Source: an uncultured Lachnospiraceae bacterium
Lineage (GTDB): Bacteria; Bacillota; Clostridia; Lachnospirales; Lachnospiraceae
Direction of reading: 5' to 3'
DNA length: 35,055 nucleotides
Assembly: GCA_949948715.1 (NCBI GenBank)
Contig: CATLGW010000026.1
Coordinates: 1 to 35,055, forward strand
Below the pieces are notes generated by a model. That model saw nothing but the letters and a program-made list of their open reading frames with translations, searched no databases and had not been told where the DNA came from. Numbering within the stretch: the first letter of the stretch is position 1; every line of letters begins with the position of its first letter. Below, piece after piece: positions 16,903-25,555 of this stretch. Made by a program: the position numbers and the translations under genes.

Positions 16903-18165
16903 ATGGATTCTATTCATATTCAGGGCGGCGTTTCCTTGCAGGGACGGGTTCTCATTCAGGGCTCCAAGAATGCCGCGCTGCCTATTTTGGCGGCTTCGCT
17001 GCTTACCAAAGAGACCTCCTGCATCCGCAACTGTCCCAGGATCGCGGATGTATACCGGATGGTCAGCCTGCTTAAGAGCCTGGGCTGTGAGGTAGCCTGG
17101 GTAGACGGTGGGATAAGGGTGAACCCTGTGTGTGTGTGCGGAGGCGAGATGCCGGAGGAGGCCATCACCGGTATGCGATCCTCCCTGTGTCTGCTGGGGG
17201 CCGTGTTGGGCAGATGCGGAGAGGTTGTCATGGAGCATCCCGGCGGCTGCGTCATCGGGGAGCGTCCCATCGACCTGCATATCGATGCCCTGAAAAAAAT
17301 GGGAGTTGTGTTTGAGGAGGAGGGCGGACGGCTTAGGGCCACGGCTCCCGGGGGGATTCACGGCGCCCGGATTTGTCTGCCCATCGCAAGCGTGGGGGCT
17401 ACGGAGAATATTCTCCTGGCTGCGGCGCTGGCGAAAGGAGACACGCTGATCCAGGGGGCGGCCAGGGAGCCGGAGGTGGCGGCGCTCTGCGCGTATCTTT
17501 CGGAATGCGGCGCCCGGATAGAGGGTGCGGGCTCAGACAGGCTCTGTGTCAGAGGAAGCTGCGGGAGGCCGTTGGACGGCGCGCAGTTTTGCATTCCTGC
17601 GGACCGGATTGTGGCGGGAACCTATCTGTTCGGATGTATTGCCACCGGAGGGAATGTGCTTTTGGCGGATGCGCCCGTGGACCAGATGGAGGCGGCTTTG
17701 CGGGTGGCAGTCAGAATGGGAAGCCGTTGGGAGCGTGCCCGGGAGGGGATTTATGTGCAGTCTCCCCCAAGGCCTCTGCTGCCGGAGAAGCTGCGCACCT
17801 CCCCCCATCCCGGATTTCCCACGGATATGCAGTCCATGGCCCTGGCGGCCATGACAAAGGGAAAGGGACAATGTCTCATTGAGGAGACTATCTTTGAAAA
17901 GCGTTTCCGGGTGGTGGAGCCCCTCAGGGAGATGGGAGCGGATATAGAGACGCTCAACTCCCGCAAGGTGTCGGTGCGGGGCGTGTCCCGGCTCGTGGGC
18001 AGGGACGTGGAGGCGGGAGAGCTGCGCGGCGGCGCTGCGCTGGTGCTGGCAGGCCTCATGGCCGAGGGAGTCACCCGGGTGTACGGCGTGAAGTATATAG
18101 ACCGGGGATATGAGAATATCTGCAGAGACTTAAGAGAGTTAGGAGCGCGTATCGTCAGTGTTTAG
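16903..18165 (+). CDS. murA: UDP-N-acetylglucosamine 1-carboxyvinyltransferase MurA
   Basis: 420 aa, full length. MurA transfers enolpyruvate from PEP to UDP-GlcNAc, the first committed step of peptidoglycan synthesis. K22 in GSKNAALPILAAS, the PEP-binding Cys (C116 in GGCVIGERPIDLH, target of fosfomycin), PTDMQS, and DRGYENI-like segments match the family. It occupies the place where murG often stands between ftsW and divIB. GGATGG at 16891-16896 precedes the ATG. The divIB frame starts 8 bases before its stop. Confidence 0.95.
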   Translation: MDSIHIQGGVSLQGRVLIQGSKNAALPILAASLLTKETSCIRNCPRIADVYRMVSLLKSLGCEVAWVDGGIRVNPVCVCGGEMPEEAITGMRSSLCLLGAVLGRCGEVVMEHPGGCVIGERPIDLHIDALKKMGVVFEEEGGRLRATAPGGIHGARICLPIASVGATENILLAAALAKGDTLIQGAAREPEVAALCAYLSECGARIEGAGSDRLCVRGSCGRPLDGAQFCIPADRIVAGTYLFGCIATGGNVLLADAPVDQMEAALRVAVRMGSRWERAREGIYVQSPPRPLLPEKLRTSPHPGFPTDMQSMALAAMTKGKGQCLIEETIFEKRFRVVEPLREMGADIETLNSRKVSVRGVSRLVGRDVEAGELRGGAALVLAGLMAEGVTRVYGVKYIDRGYENICRDLRELGARIVSV

Positions 18166-18889
18166 GAGAAAAGGAAGGCTTGGCATTAAGGTACTGATCA
18201 TAGCGGCGGTATTGGCAGTCCTTTTGGGAGCGGGGTACTATGTGCTGTCCGAGTATACCATTCAGAATGTGTATGTGGAGGGGAATGCCCACTATTCGGA
18301 GGAGGAGATCAAGGAGTATGTCATGTCGGGTCCCCTGGGAAACAATTCGCTGTATCTTTCCCTGAAATACAAGAACAGGAATATTGCGAACATCCCCTTT
18401 GTGGACGCCATGGACGTGGCTATTTTATCGCCGGATACCATCAGAATTACGGTGTATGAGAAGGCGTTGGCCGGGTATGTGAAATATCTGGATACCTTTA
18501 TGTATTTTGACAAGGACGGCTATGTGGTGGAAAGTTCCAGCATCAGGACGGTGGGAATTCCCCAGATCACAGGACTGGACTTTGATTTTGTGATTTTGGG
18601 GGAGCCTCTCCCGGTGGAGGATGGGGAGGTGTTTGACCATGTGATGAACATCACGAAGCTTTTGAACAAGTATGAGCTCAAGGCGGACAAGATCTATTTT
18701 CACGCCACGGGCGGAGTGACGATTTATTTTGAGAATGTGAAGGTGGCCCTGGGCGGCGACTACGTCAATCTGGAGGACAAGGTGATGCTGCTGCCCCAAT
18801 TCCTCCCCAGTTTAGAGGGGAAAAGCGGGACGCTCCAGATGGAGAATTATGACGGCAGCGGCGGGAAATATACTTTCAATCCTAATTGA
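18158..18889 (+). CDS. divIB: DivIB/FtsQ-type cell division protein
   Basis: 243 aa. A short basic cytoplasmic start, one membrane segment (about 10-30), then a POTRA-like domain beginning IQNVYVEGNAHYSEEEI and a beta domain. DivIB forms the septal complex with FtsL and DivIC. The start is GTG at 18158, overlapping the murA stop by 8 bases, with AGGAGCG at 18140-18146, so the two are translationally coupled. An AT-rich hairpin (TTTCAAT/ATTGAAA, 18874-18891) covers its stop codon but lacks a T-run. Confidence 0.88.
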   Translation: MFRRKGRLGIKVLIIAAVLAVLLGAGYYVLSEYTIQNVYVEGNAHYSEEEIKEYVMSGPLGNNSLYLSLKYKNRNIANIPFVDAMDVAILSPDTIRITVYEKALAGYVKYLDTFMYFDKDGYVVESSSIRTVGIPQITGLDFDFVILGEPLPVEDGEVFDHVMNITKLLNKYELKADKIYFHATGGVTIYFENVKVALGGDYVNLEDKVMLLPQFLPSLEGKSGTLQMENYDGSGGKYTFNPN

Positions 18890-18907
18890 AAAATTCTATA
18901 AAAAGGG

Positions 18908-18936
18908 TTGATAAATTTGTAAAATAATTATATGAT
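18908..18936 (+). promoter_or_regulatory. sigma-A promoter of ftsZ
   Basis: TTGATA (18908-18913), 17 bases, TATGAT (18931-18936) in an AT-rich gap about 60 bases before the ftsZ start. It lets ftsZ be expressed separately from the upstream cluster. Confidence 0.8.
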
Positions 18937-18996
18937 AGACTATATGGAGTTTAAGAGGGAAGCTGTGTGCTTTTCCGTGAGAAGGAGGACTAACCC

Positions 18997-20184
<1,188 letters not shown>

Positions 20185-20246
20185 GGCGTAGTTATTTTAA
20201 TATATGAGGTTCGGCCCGATACGGGGAGGCCGGACCCCCACGGAAG

Positions 20247-20314
20247 GACAGGGGAGTCCCCGACAGCAGGTTACACAATGCTGTCGGAGACTCCCCTGTC
20301 TCTTTGTCTTTCTC
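20247..20314 (+). terminator. Intrinsic terminator after ftsZ
   Basis: A 22-bp stem with a single mismatch (20247-20268 against 20279-20300; arms begin GACAGGGGAGTC and end GACTCCCCTGTC) with a 10-base loop is followed by a T-rich run TCTTTGTCTTTCTCC. This is the clearest terminator in the window and separates the dcw cluster from spoIIGA. Confidence 0.85.
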
Positions 20315-20356
20315 CGACGTTATCCGGCAGAAAATATTCCGTCCTTCCCCCTTGTT

Positions 20357-20390
20357 TTTGACAAATTCCATAGCCCCCACCCTTTATAAT
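20357..20390 (+). promoter_or_regulatory. spoIIG-type promoter: TTGACA and TATAAT 21 bases apart
   Basis: A perfect TTGACA (20358-20363) and a perfect TATAAT (20385-20390) are separated by 21 bases, too far for unaided sigma-A use. The Bacillus subtilis spoIIG promoter has the same abnormal spacing (about 22) and is activated by phosphorylated Spo0A bound at the -35. Here TTTGACA (20357-20363) is one mismatch from the Spo0A box TTCGACA. TCCGACG at 20313-20319, with two mismatches, is a weaker upstream candidate. Confidence 0.7.
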
Positions 20391-20411
20391 GATTATGAAA
20401 AGGGTGATAAA

Positions 20412-21224
20412 ATGTATTATGAACTATATGTGGACAGTTTGTTTCTGGTAAACTTTTGCATGAATCTATTCCTTCTGCTGCTGGTCAACGAGAGGACGCA
20501 CCGCACTGCCACGGGGCTGCGTCTTATCCTGGGGGCCGCGGCAGGAGCGGTTCTGTTTTTATTTCCCTTTTTTTTAAACGGTCCGGCGGGATTAAAAGCG
20601 GCCATTGGAGCCGTGTCCGGCATCTGCGGGATGCTTTTCGGAGCCTTTCGCGTGCGGAGCCTGAGAGCCTTTTTCTCGCTGTCCGAGAAGCTGATCGGCT
20701 ATTCCTTTCTCATGGGGGGAGCTCTTCTGTTTGTGCTGCGCTGTGTGAACCGGTTGTTCCCGGGACTACAGAGCTTTCTTCGCGGTATTTTCGGTGTTAT
20801 GGGGATGGGTGCGGCGCTCTTTCTGGTTTTTTTTTACAGGAGGGGACGACAGAATGAGGAAATCTGTGCCGCCACGCTGGTGCGGGGAGAGAGGCGGGAG
20901 CAGGTCGCAGCGCTTTTGGATTCGGGCAATCTGCTGACGGAGCCGGTCAGCGGCAAGCCCGTGTGCGTGCTGGACAGAGAGGTGTTCGAGCGGTTCTGGG
21001 AGGGGGAAGCAGTGTACTACCGCGCCATTCCCTACCACAGTGTGGGGAAGGCCGCAGGAATCCTCAAGGGATATCTGCTTCCGGAGCTGCGTCTGGAGCT
21101 GGACGGTGTGGAGAAGATCTGCCGGGATGTGTACATCGCGGTGAGCGACGAGCCCGTAAACGGCGGGGAGCAGCGGCAGGAGGAGGGCGTGAGACTGATT
21201 GTGAACCCCAGGCTGCTGGCATGA
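20412..21224 (+). CDS. spoIIGA: Sporulation sigma-E factor-processing peptidase SpoIIGA
   Basis: 270 aa. SpoIIGA is a membrane aspartic protease of the mother-cell side of the spore septum that removes the pro-sequence of sigma-E. Five N-terminal membrane segments (about 1-140) precede a cytoplasmic protease domain with the catalytic motif LLDSGNLL (D170) and an ending IVNPRLL. The ATG at 20412 follows AAGGGTGAT; a frame opening at 20304 would run through the promoter and is rejected. The substrate gene sigE follows 60 bases later, as in Bacillus and Clostridium. Confidence 0.95.
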   Translation: MYYELYVDSLFLVNFCMNLFLLLLVNERTHRTATGLRLILGAAAGAVLFLFPFFLNGPAGLKAAIGAVSGICGMLFGAFRVRSLRAFFSLSEKLIGYSFLMGGALLFVLRCVNRLFPGLQSFLRGIFGVMGMGAALFLVFFYRRGRQNEEICAATLVRGERREQVAALLDSGNLLTEPVSGKPVCVLDREVFERFWEGEAVYYRAIPYHSVGKAAGILKGYLLPELRLELDGVEKICRDVYIAVSDEPVNGGEQRQEEGVRLIVNPRLLA

Positions 21225-21284
21225 GAAGAAACATGGAAGGTAGAATAAAAATAAAAAATTGAGATATTCGGAATGGAGGTAAAA

Positions 21285-22022
21285 ATGATTTTTAAGGTGA
21301 CAATGCCGTCTAAAATGCAGTTTAGGATAATCCGAGGGGAAAATCATAAAAAGCGAGGGGGAAATGAGATTCATTATATAGGGGGCACGGAGGTGCTGCC
21401 GCCGCCCCTGCCGTCGGAGCAGGAGAGCCAGGCCATAGGAGCCCTGGGAACGGAGGAGGACGGTCAGGCCAAGGCCACTTTGATCGAACACAATCTGCGT
21501 CTGGTGGTGTACATAGCGAAGAAATTCGACAACACAGGCGTGGGGGTGGAGGACCTGATCTCCATCGGGACCATAGGTCTGATCAAATCCATCAATACCT
21601 TTAAGCCGGACAAAAATATCAAGCTGGCCACTTATGCCTCCCGCTGTATAGAGAATGAGATCCTGATGTATCTTCGCAGAAACAACAAGACGCGGTTCGA
21701 GGTGTCCATCGACGAGCCGCTGAATGTGGACTGGGACGGCAACGAGCTTTTGCTGTCGGATATTCTGGGAACGGACGAGGATGTGATCTACCGCAATCTG
21801 GAGAACGAGGTGGAGAGAAACCTTCTGATGGGAGCCATCAGCAAGCTCTCAGACAGGGAGAAGACGATTATCAAGCTGCGCTTCGGTCTGGGGAGCCGGG
21901 ACGGCAGGGAGATGACCCAGAAGGAGGTCGCGGGATTTCTGGGAATTTCCCAGTCCTATATCTCAAGATTGGAGAAAAAGATCATGCGCCAGTTGAAAAA
22001 GGAGATGAGTATGCAGATTTAG
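21285..22022 (+). CDS. sigE: RNA polymerase sporulation sigma factor SigE (pro-sigma-E)
   Basis: 245 aa. Sigma-E directs early mother-cell transcription. Region 2 reads [15 protein letters not shown] with [14 protein letters not shown] before it, and region 4 ends [19 protein letters not shown]. The N-terminus carries a basic amphipathic pro-sequence of about 28 residues ([16 protein letters not shown]...) before the conserved [14 protein letters not shown], where SpoIIGA would cut. The start is 21285, not the in-frame ATG at 21273, because GGAGG at 21275-21279 is spaced for 21285. Confidence 0.95.
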   Translation: MIFKVTMPSKMQFRIIRGENHKKRGGNEIHYIGGTEVLPPPLPSEQESQAIGALGTEEDGQAKATLIEHNLRLVVYIAKKFDNTGVGVEDLISIGTIGLIKSINTFKPDKNIKLATYASRCIENEILMYLRRNNKTRFEVSIDEPLNVDWDGNELLLSDILGTDEDVIYRNLENEVERNLLMGAISKLSDREKTIIKLRFGLGSRDGREMTQKEVAGFLGISQSYISRLEKKIMRQLKKEMSMQI

Positions 22023-22025
22023 CTG

Positions 22026-22055
22026 TTTACAAAGGGTGCGGGTTGGTATTATACT
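22026..22055 (+). promoter_or_regulatory. Candidate sigma-A promoter after sigE
   Basis: TTTACA (22026-22031), an 18-base spacer and TATACT (22050-22055), about 100 bases before the next small gene. Confidence 0.5.
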
Positions 22056-22157
22056 GAAAGAGATATGTAATGTCACAGAATGAATTTTACCTGCGACGCG
22101 GGTTCAGAGTAGAGTAAATTGGCGCGGGCCATAGGAAATGCTTTTGGGAATACAACA

Positions 22158-22466
22158 ATGATACGGCGTGAAGATATATTGTCCATGGAATATTTGAAGA
22201 AAACAGAATATACCGGCTGCCACAAGGGTATGCGTTATCGTCTGGAAAGATCGGAGGAGGACGGGGAGACGCGTCTTAAGTGCACGTTGTGGCCGGAGCC
22301 CTTTAATTATTTCACCACCCCTGCCGAGCAGAAGGAGAGCTGTCTGTTTGAGTTCGGGGAGAGCGGCGTGGAAGACGCCGTGGTGTGGATGAACGGGAGG
22401 TTTTTGGAGGAGAGGGACAAATGGGAGCGCGCCGCCGGGAATTGGGATACTTATCGGATGAAATAG
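22158..22466 (+). CDS. Conserved small protein of unknown function
   Basis: 102 aa from ATG 22158. The layout IRREDILSMEYLKKTEYTG near the start and KCTLWPEPFNYFTTP, then GVEDAVVWMNGRF near the end, resembles a small soluble protein family that I associate with Lachnospiraceae and that has no known function; this association is from memory of the family and not checkable here. The frame opens at a TTG at 22119, but that has no ribosome site; GGGAA spaced 7 bases from 22158 is better. An ATG at 22185 is a further option. No membrane segment or signal peptide. It lies 20 bases before the VanZ gene. Confidence 0.65.
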   Translation: MIRREDILSMEYLKKTEYTGCHKGMRYRLERSEEDGETRLKCTLWPEPFNYFTTPAEQKESCLFEFGESGVEDAVVWMNGRFLEERDKWERAAGNWDTYRMK

Positions 22467-22485
22467 TGCATGGAGAGCGGCTGTA

Positions 22486-23577
22486 ATGCTTAATTATATT
22501 ATAAAGGATATGGCATCCGTATTCCGCTATCTGCCCTATGGGCTGGTAGCGGGAATACTGGTGGCCATTGTGCTGAGTGTGGTAAATGACAGAAGGGTGA
22601 AGAAAAGGCGAAGGCCCTTCTCGGTGGCGGCCACCACCAGCTTTTTTATGTATGTGGTAATCATACTGTTTATCACATTTCTGTCCAGGGAAGCGGGAAG
22701 CGGACGGGGAATGGACTGGGAACTGTTCTCCACCTGGGGGATCAATTCCCGCAACAACGCCTATGTGATAGAGAATATACTGCTGTTCGTCCCCTTTGGT
22801 TTTGTGTGTGCCTGGGCGCTGAAGCCGGCCAGGAATTTTTTCGTCTGTCTGCTTATGGGAGCGGGCTTCAGTATGGGGATTGAATTCTTGCAGTTTATTA
22901 CCCAGAGGGGATTTTTTCAGATTGACGATATCCTCACCAATACCATAGGGACCGTCATCGGCTATATTCTGTACCGCTGCGTGCTGAATGAGGAGCGCAC
23001 GGGCGGGCAGAGAATCCGCTGGGGCTTTGTGTTTCTGGCGCTCCTGATGATGGCGGCCACGGCGCTTTTTGTCTTCGGATTTTCCAGCGACAGCGTATCC
23101 GAGACCAATCAGCTCAGCATGAAGGTGGCAAAATACTTGGTGCGGGGTGTGGCCGGATGGCTGGGAGTGGGACTTGACAGCGGGGAGCTTTTGACCGTGC
23201 TGAAATTTGTGCATCCTCTGCTGCGCAAGCTGGCCCACGCCTCCGAGTACGCGGCGATCTGCGTGGTCATCGGTTTTGGCTTTCAGATGATGAAAAAGAG
23301 AAGAGCCCGGGTGGTGAACTATTTTTACGCGGTGATTCTCTGCGGGGTGATCGCCACGGTGGACGAGCTTTTGCAGCGCTATGCCTTTTCCCGGACAGGC
23401 CGGGTGATGGATGTGCTCATCGATGTGGCGGGCGCCGTCATAGGCGGTTGTATCTACGTGTTCTTAAGTGAGTTTTTCGACTTCCTGCTGGGGGAGGAAG
23501 CCGGGGACTACGACGGGTACGATGACGGGTACGACGACGGCGTGTATGAGGATGAGGAAGACTACGACGACCGTTAG
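22486..23577 (+). CDS. VanZ-family membrane protein, two VanZ domains
   Basis: 363 aa, about twice the single-domain size. The first VanZ-like unit (about 20-165) has NAYVIENILLFVPFGF, GIEFLQFITQRGFFQIDDILTN and a closing GTVIGYILY. The second (about 200-335) has LRKLAHASEYAAICVVIGF, VDELLQRYAFSRTGRVMDVLIDVAGA. VanZ proteins are membrane proteins linked to teicoplanin resistance in some enterococci, but most members have no known role. The C-terminus is an acidic Tyr/Asp tail of about 25 residues with a YDGYDDGYDD repeat. GGAGAG precedes the ATG. Its stop overlaps the stop of sigG on the other strand. Confidence 0.85.
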   Translation: MLNYIIKDMASVFRYLPYGLVAGILVAIVLSVVNDRRVKKRRRPFSVAATTSFFMYVVIILFITFLSREAGSGRGMDWELFSTWGINSRNNAYVIENILLFVPFGFVCAWALKPARNFFVCLLMGAGFSMGIEFLQFITQRGFFQIDDILTNTIGTVIGYILYRCVLNEERTGGQRIRWGFVFLALLMMAATALFVFGFSSDSVSETNQLSMKVAKYLVRGVAGWLGVGLDSGELLTVLKFVHPLLRKLAHASEYAAICVVIGFGFQMMKKRRARVVNYFYAVILCGVIATVDELLQRYAFSRTGRVMDVLIDVAGAVIGGCIYVFLSEFFDFLLGEEAGDYDGYDDGYDDGVYEDEEDYDDR

Positions 23578-24353
23578 GCCGACAGATAGACGCGCATGGT
23601 GCGGAGGGCTTTCTTTTCCAGGCGGGATACCTGAGCCTGGGAGATGCCGATCATATCGGCGACCTCCATCTGGGTTTTGCCCTCGAAGAAGCGCAGGGAA
23701 ATGATTTCCCTCTCCCTGTCGTTCAGCCTTTTCATGGCCTCGCTCAAGGAGAGGTGCTCCACCCAGTTCTCCTCCTTGTTCTTCTTGTCGCTGATCTGGT
23801 CCATGACATACAGTGTGTCGCCCCCGTCGGTGAAGATGGGCTCGTATAGGCTCATGGGGTTTTGGAGGGCGTTCATGGCGTATACGATGTCTTCCTTGGA
23901 GATGCCCACCTCACCGGCGATCTCCTCCAAAGTGGGTTCCTTCAGGTTCTTTCTGGTCAGGTTGTCCCTGGCATAGACGGCCTTATAGGCGATATCCTTT
24001 AAGGAGCGGGAGACCCTTATCTGATTGTTGTCCCGCAGGAAACGGCGGATTTCCCCTATGATCATGGGAACGGCATAGGTGGAGAATTTCACGTTCATGG
24101 TGGGGTCAAAATTGTCTATGGCCTTGATCAGGCCGATGCAGCCGATCTGGAACAGATCGTCCACATTCTCGTTGCTGGAGGAGAATCTCTTGATCACGCT
24201 CAGCACCAGGCGCAGGTTTCCTTCGATATAGGCCTCTCTGGCCTCTCTGTCCCCCGCCTCGATGCGCTTGAAGAGCGCTTCCTTTTCCTCCGCTTTCAGC
24301 AGGGGGAGCTTGGCCGTATTCACGCCGCAGATCTCTACTTTTCCCAGTGCCAT
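23574..24353 (-). CDS. sigG: RNA polymerase sporulation sigma factor SigG
   Basis: 259 aa, exact sigma-G length. It directs late forespore transcription. The N-terminal KVEICGVNTAKLPLL is the sigma-G signature; region 2 contains FSTYAVPMIIGEIRRFLRDNN and region 4 ends ISQAQVSRLEKKAL. GGAGG lies 6 bases before the ATG. In Bacillus and most Clostridia sigG follows sigE on the same strand; here it is on the opposite strand with two genes between, and its TAA overlaps the VanZ stop. It has its own forespore-type promoter at 24410-24439, and a GC-rich hairpin (24375-24387) lies in its leader. Confidence 0.96.
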   Translation of the reverse strand: MALGKVEICGVNTAKLPLLKAEEKEALFKRIEAGDREAREAYIEGNLRLVLSVIKRFSSSNENVDDLFQIGCIGLIKAIDNFDPTMNVKFSTYAVPMIIGEIRRFLRDNNQIRVSRSLKDIAYKAVYARDNLTRKNLKEPTLEEIAGEVGISKEDIVYAMNALQNPMSLYEPIFTDGGDTLYVMDQISDKKNKEENWVEHLSLSEAMKRLNDREREIISLRFFEGKTQMEVADMIGISQAQVSRLEKKALRTMRVYLSA

Positions 24354-24374
24354 TTTTGCCTCCGTTCTCCCGAA

Positions 24375-24387
24375 GGGCGCGTCGCCC
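24375..24387 (-). repeat. GC hairpin in the sigG leader
   Basis: GGGCG-N3-CGCCC lies between the promoter and the GGAGG of sigG. Bacillus sigG also has a leader hairpin that limits translation; this is a possible parallel, not a demonstrated one. Confidence 0.35.
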
Positions 24388-24409
24388 CGGCGGGAATTTT
24401 TTGTATTGG

Positions 24410-24439
24410 TAGTATGCTCTTTTGCGTGTCAGGATATAC
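24410..24439 (-). promoter_or_regulatory. Forespore-type (sigma-F/sigma-G) promoter of sigG
   Basis: On the minus strand GTATA (24435-24439) is followed by 18 bases and CATACTA (24410-24416). This equals the sigma-G pattern GNATR-N18-CATNNTA and is close to sigma-F promoters, which overlap it. The ATG of sigG is 57 bases downstream. Confidence 0.7.
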
Positions 24440-24449
24440 CGGGAGAGCA

Positions 24450-24455
24450 TATAAT
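24450..24455 (+). promoter_or_regulatory. Candidate -10 element of ylmC
   Basis: TATAAT at 24450-24455 within CATATAAT, about 50 bases before the ylmC start, with no convincing -35 for sigma-A or sigma-E. It is divergent from, and adjacent to, the sigG promoter. Confidence 0.35.
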
Positions 24456-24504
24456 AATGGTGAAGAAAGTTCCGCCTTGGGCGGCGTGTAAAAGAGGGCG
24501 CGGA

Positions 24505-24738
24505 ATGCTGTTTTCGGAATTGAAATGCAAGGATGTCATTAATGTCAGGAATTGTAAAAAGCTGGGGCACATAAGCGATATTGAGTTCGACGAGTGCAGC
24601 GGGTGTATCTGTAAGGTGATGATTCCCGGGGGAAACCGGTTTCTTAATTTCCTCTGCTGTGAGGCGGATATTGTGATACCGTTTAAGGATATACGACAGA
24701 TCGGTCCGGACATCATTTTAGTTGACATAAAATGTTGA
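24505..24738 (+). CDS. ylmC: YlmC/YmxH-family PRC-barrel sporulation protein
   Basis: 77 aa, family size. It is a small PRC-barrel protein: LFSELKCKDVINVRNCKKLGHISDIEFD, then a strand-rich stretch and the ending DIRQIGPDIILVDI. YlmC/YmxH members are found in spore formers near sigG and nrdR; their molecular role is not known. The start at 24505 uses AGAGGG (24493-24498); a frame from 24262 runs back into sigG and is an artefact. The nrdR promoter -35 falls inside its last codons. Confidence 0.88.
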   Translation: MLFSELKCKDVINVRNCKKLGHISDIEFDECSGCICKVMIPGGNRFLNFLCCEADIVIPFKDIRQIGPDIILVDIKC

Positions 24739-24750
24739 AAAAGATATAAT
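24722..24750 (+). promoter_or_regulatory. Perfect consensus sigma-A promoter of nrdR
   Basis: TTGACA (24722-24727), exactly 17 bases, TATAAT (24745-24750). Both hexamers match consensus; the element begins inside the end of ylmC. Confidence 0.85.
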
Positions 24751-24799
24751 GATTGCAACATAAAATAACGATTCGATAAGAAAGGAACAGGGTGCTCAT

Positions 24800-25276
24800 A
24801 TGAAATGTCCCTTTTGTAATCACGCCAATACCAGAGTAATAGACTCCAGGCCTGCGGAGGACAACAATTCCATCAGACGCAGGCGGGTATGTGACGAGTG
24901 CGGGAAGCGTTTCACCACCTACGAGAAGGTGGAGACCATTCCCCTCATTATCATCAAGAAGGACAACAACAGGGAAACCTACGACCGCTCCAAGATCGAG
25001 GCGGGGGTGCTGCGAGCCTGCCACAAGCGCCCGGTCAGCGCCACCCAGATCACCCGTCTGGTGGATGAGGTGGAGTACGAGGTCTCCAATATGGAGGAGA
25101 AGGAGATCCAGAGTCAGGTTATCGGTGAGCTGGTGATGAACAAGCTGAAGGATGTGGACGCGGTGGCGTATGTGCGCTTTGCCTCCGTGTACCGGGAGTT
25201 CAAGGATATCAACACCTTTATGGATGAGCTGAAAAACGTCCTGCAGCAGGACGGGGTGGACGTAAGCGAGCTGTGA
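24800..25276 (+). CDS. nrdR: Transcriptional repressor NrdR
   Basis: 158 aa, family length. NrdR represses ribonucleotide reductase genes, sensing ATP/dATP. The zinc ribbon is complete (C3, C6, C31, C34 in MKCPFC...VCDECGKRFTTYE), followed by the ATP-cone (IIKKDNNRETYDRSKIEAGVLRAC and VAYVRFASVYREF). The RNR genes it controls are not in the window. It has a perfect sigma-A promoter 50 bases upstream and is followed directly by the tandem repeat array. Confidence 0.97.
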   Translation: MKCPFCNHANTRVIDSRPAEDNNSIRRRRVCDECGKRFTTYEKVETIPLIIIKKDNNRETYDRSKIEAGVLRACHKRPVSATQITRLVDEVEYEVSNMEEKEIQSQVIGELVMNKLKDVDAVAYVRFASVYREFKDINTFMDELKNVLQQDGVDVSEL

Positions 25277-25298
25277 TGACCGGGTAAAACCCCCAGGG

Positions 25299-25555
25299 GC
25301 TTGGAGCGGCGTCCGGGGAAGCACTCCGACGTTTGGGGCGGCGTCGGGGAAAGCGCTCCGACGGTTTGGGAGGGGAGTCCGGGAAGTGCCCCGACGGTTT
25401 GGGAGCGGCGTCCGGGGAAGCACTCCGACTGTTTGGCAGTGGAGCCGGGGAAGCACTCCGATGTTTGGGAGGGGAGTCCGGGAAGTGCCCCGACGTTTGG
25501 AGCGTCGTCAGGGGAAGTGCCCCGACGGCTTAGGAGCGGCGTCTGACGAAGCGGT
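25299..25555. repeat. Tandem array of 32-34 bp GC-rich repeats
   Basis: Eight degenerate units begin with GTTTGG or GCTTGG-like sequence at 25299, 25331, 25364, 25397, 25431, 25463, 25495 and 25528. Each carries a GTCCGGGGAAGCACTCCGAC-like core that can fold (perfect in unit 2: CGTCGG/CCGACG). The last unit contains the stop codon and final codons of the flippase gene on the minus strand. No unique spacers are present, so it is not CRISPR. Confidence 0.85.

Noticed and set aside
25299..25546. Array between nrdR and the flippase as CRISPR or as a coding gene
   Set aside because: There are no unique spacers between units; the 11-residue periodic peptides in all frames lack a proper start and ribosome site.
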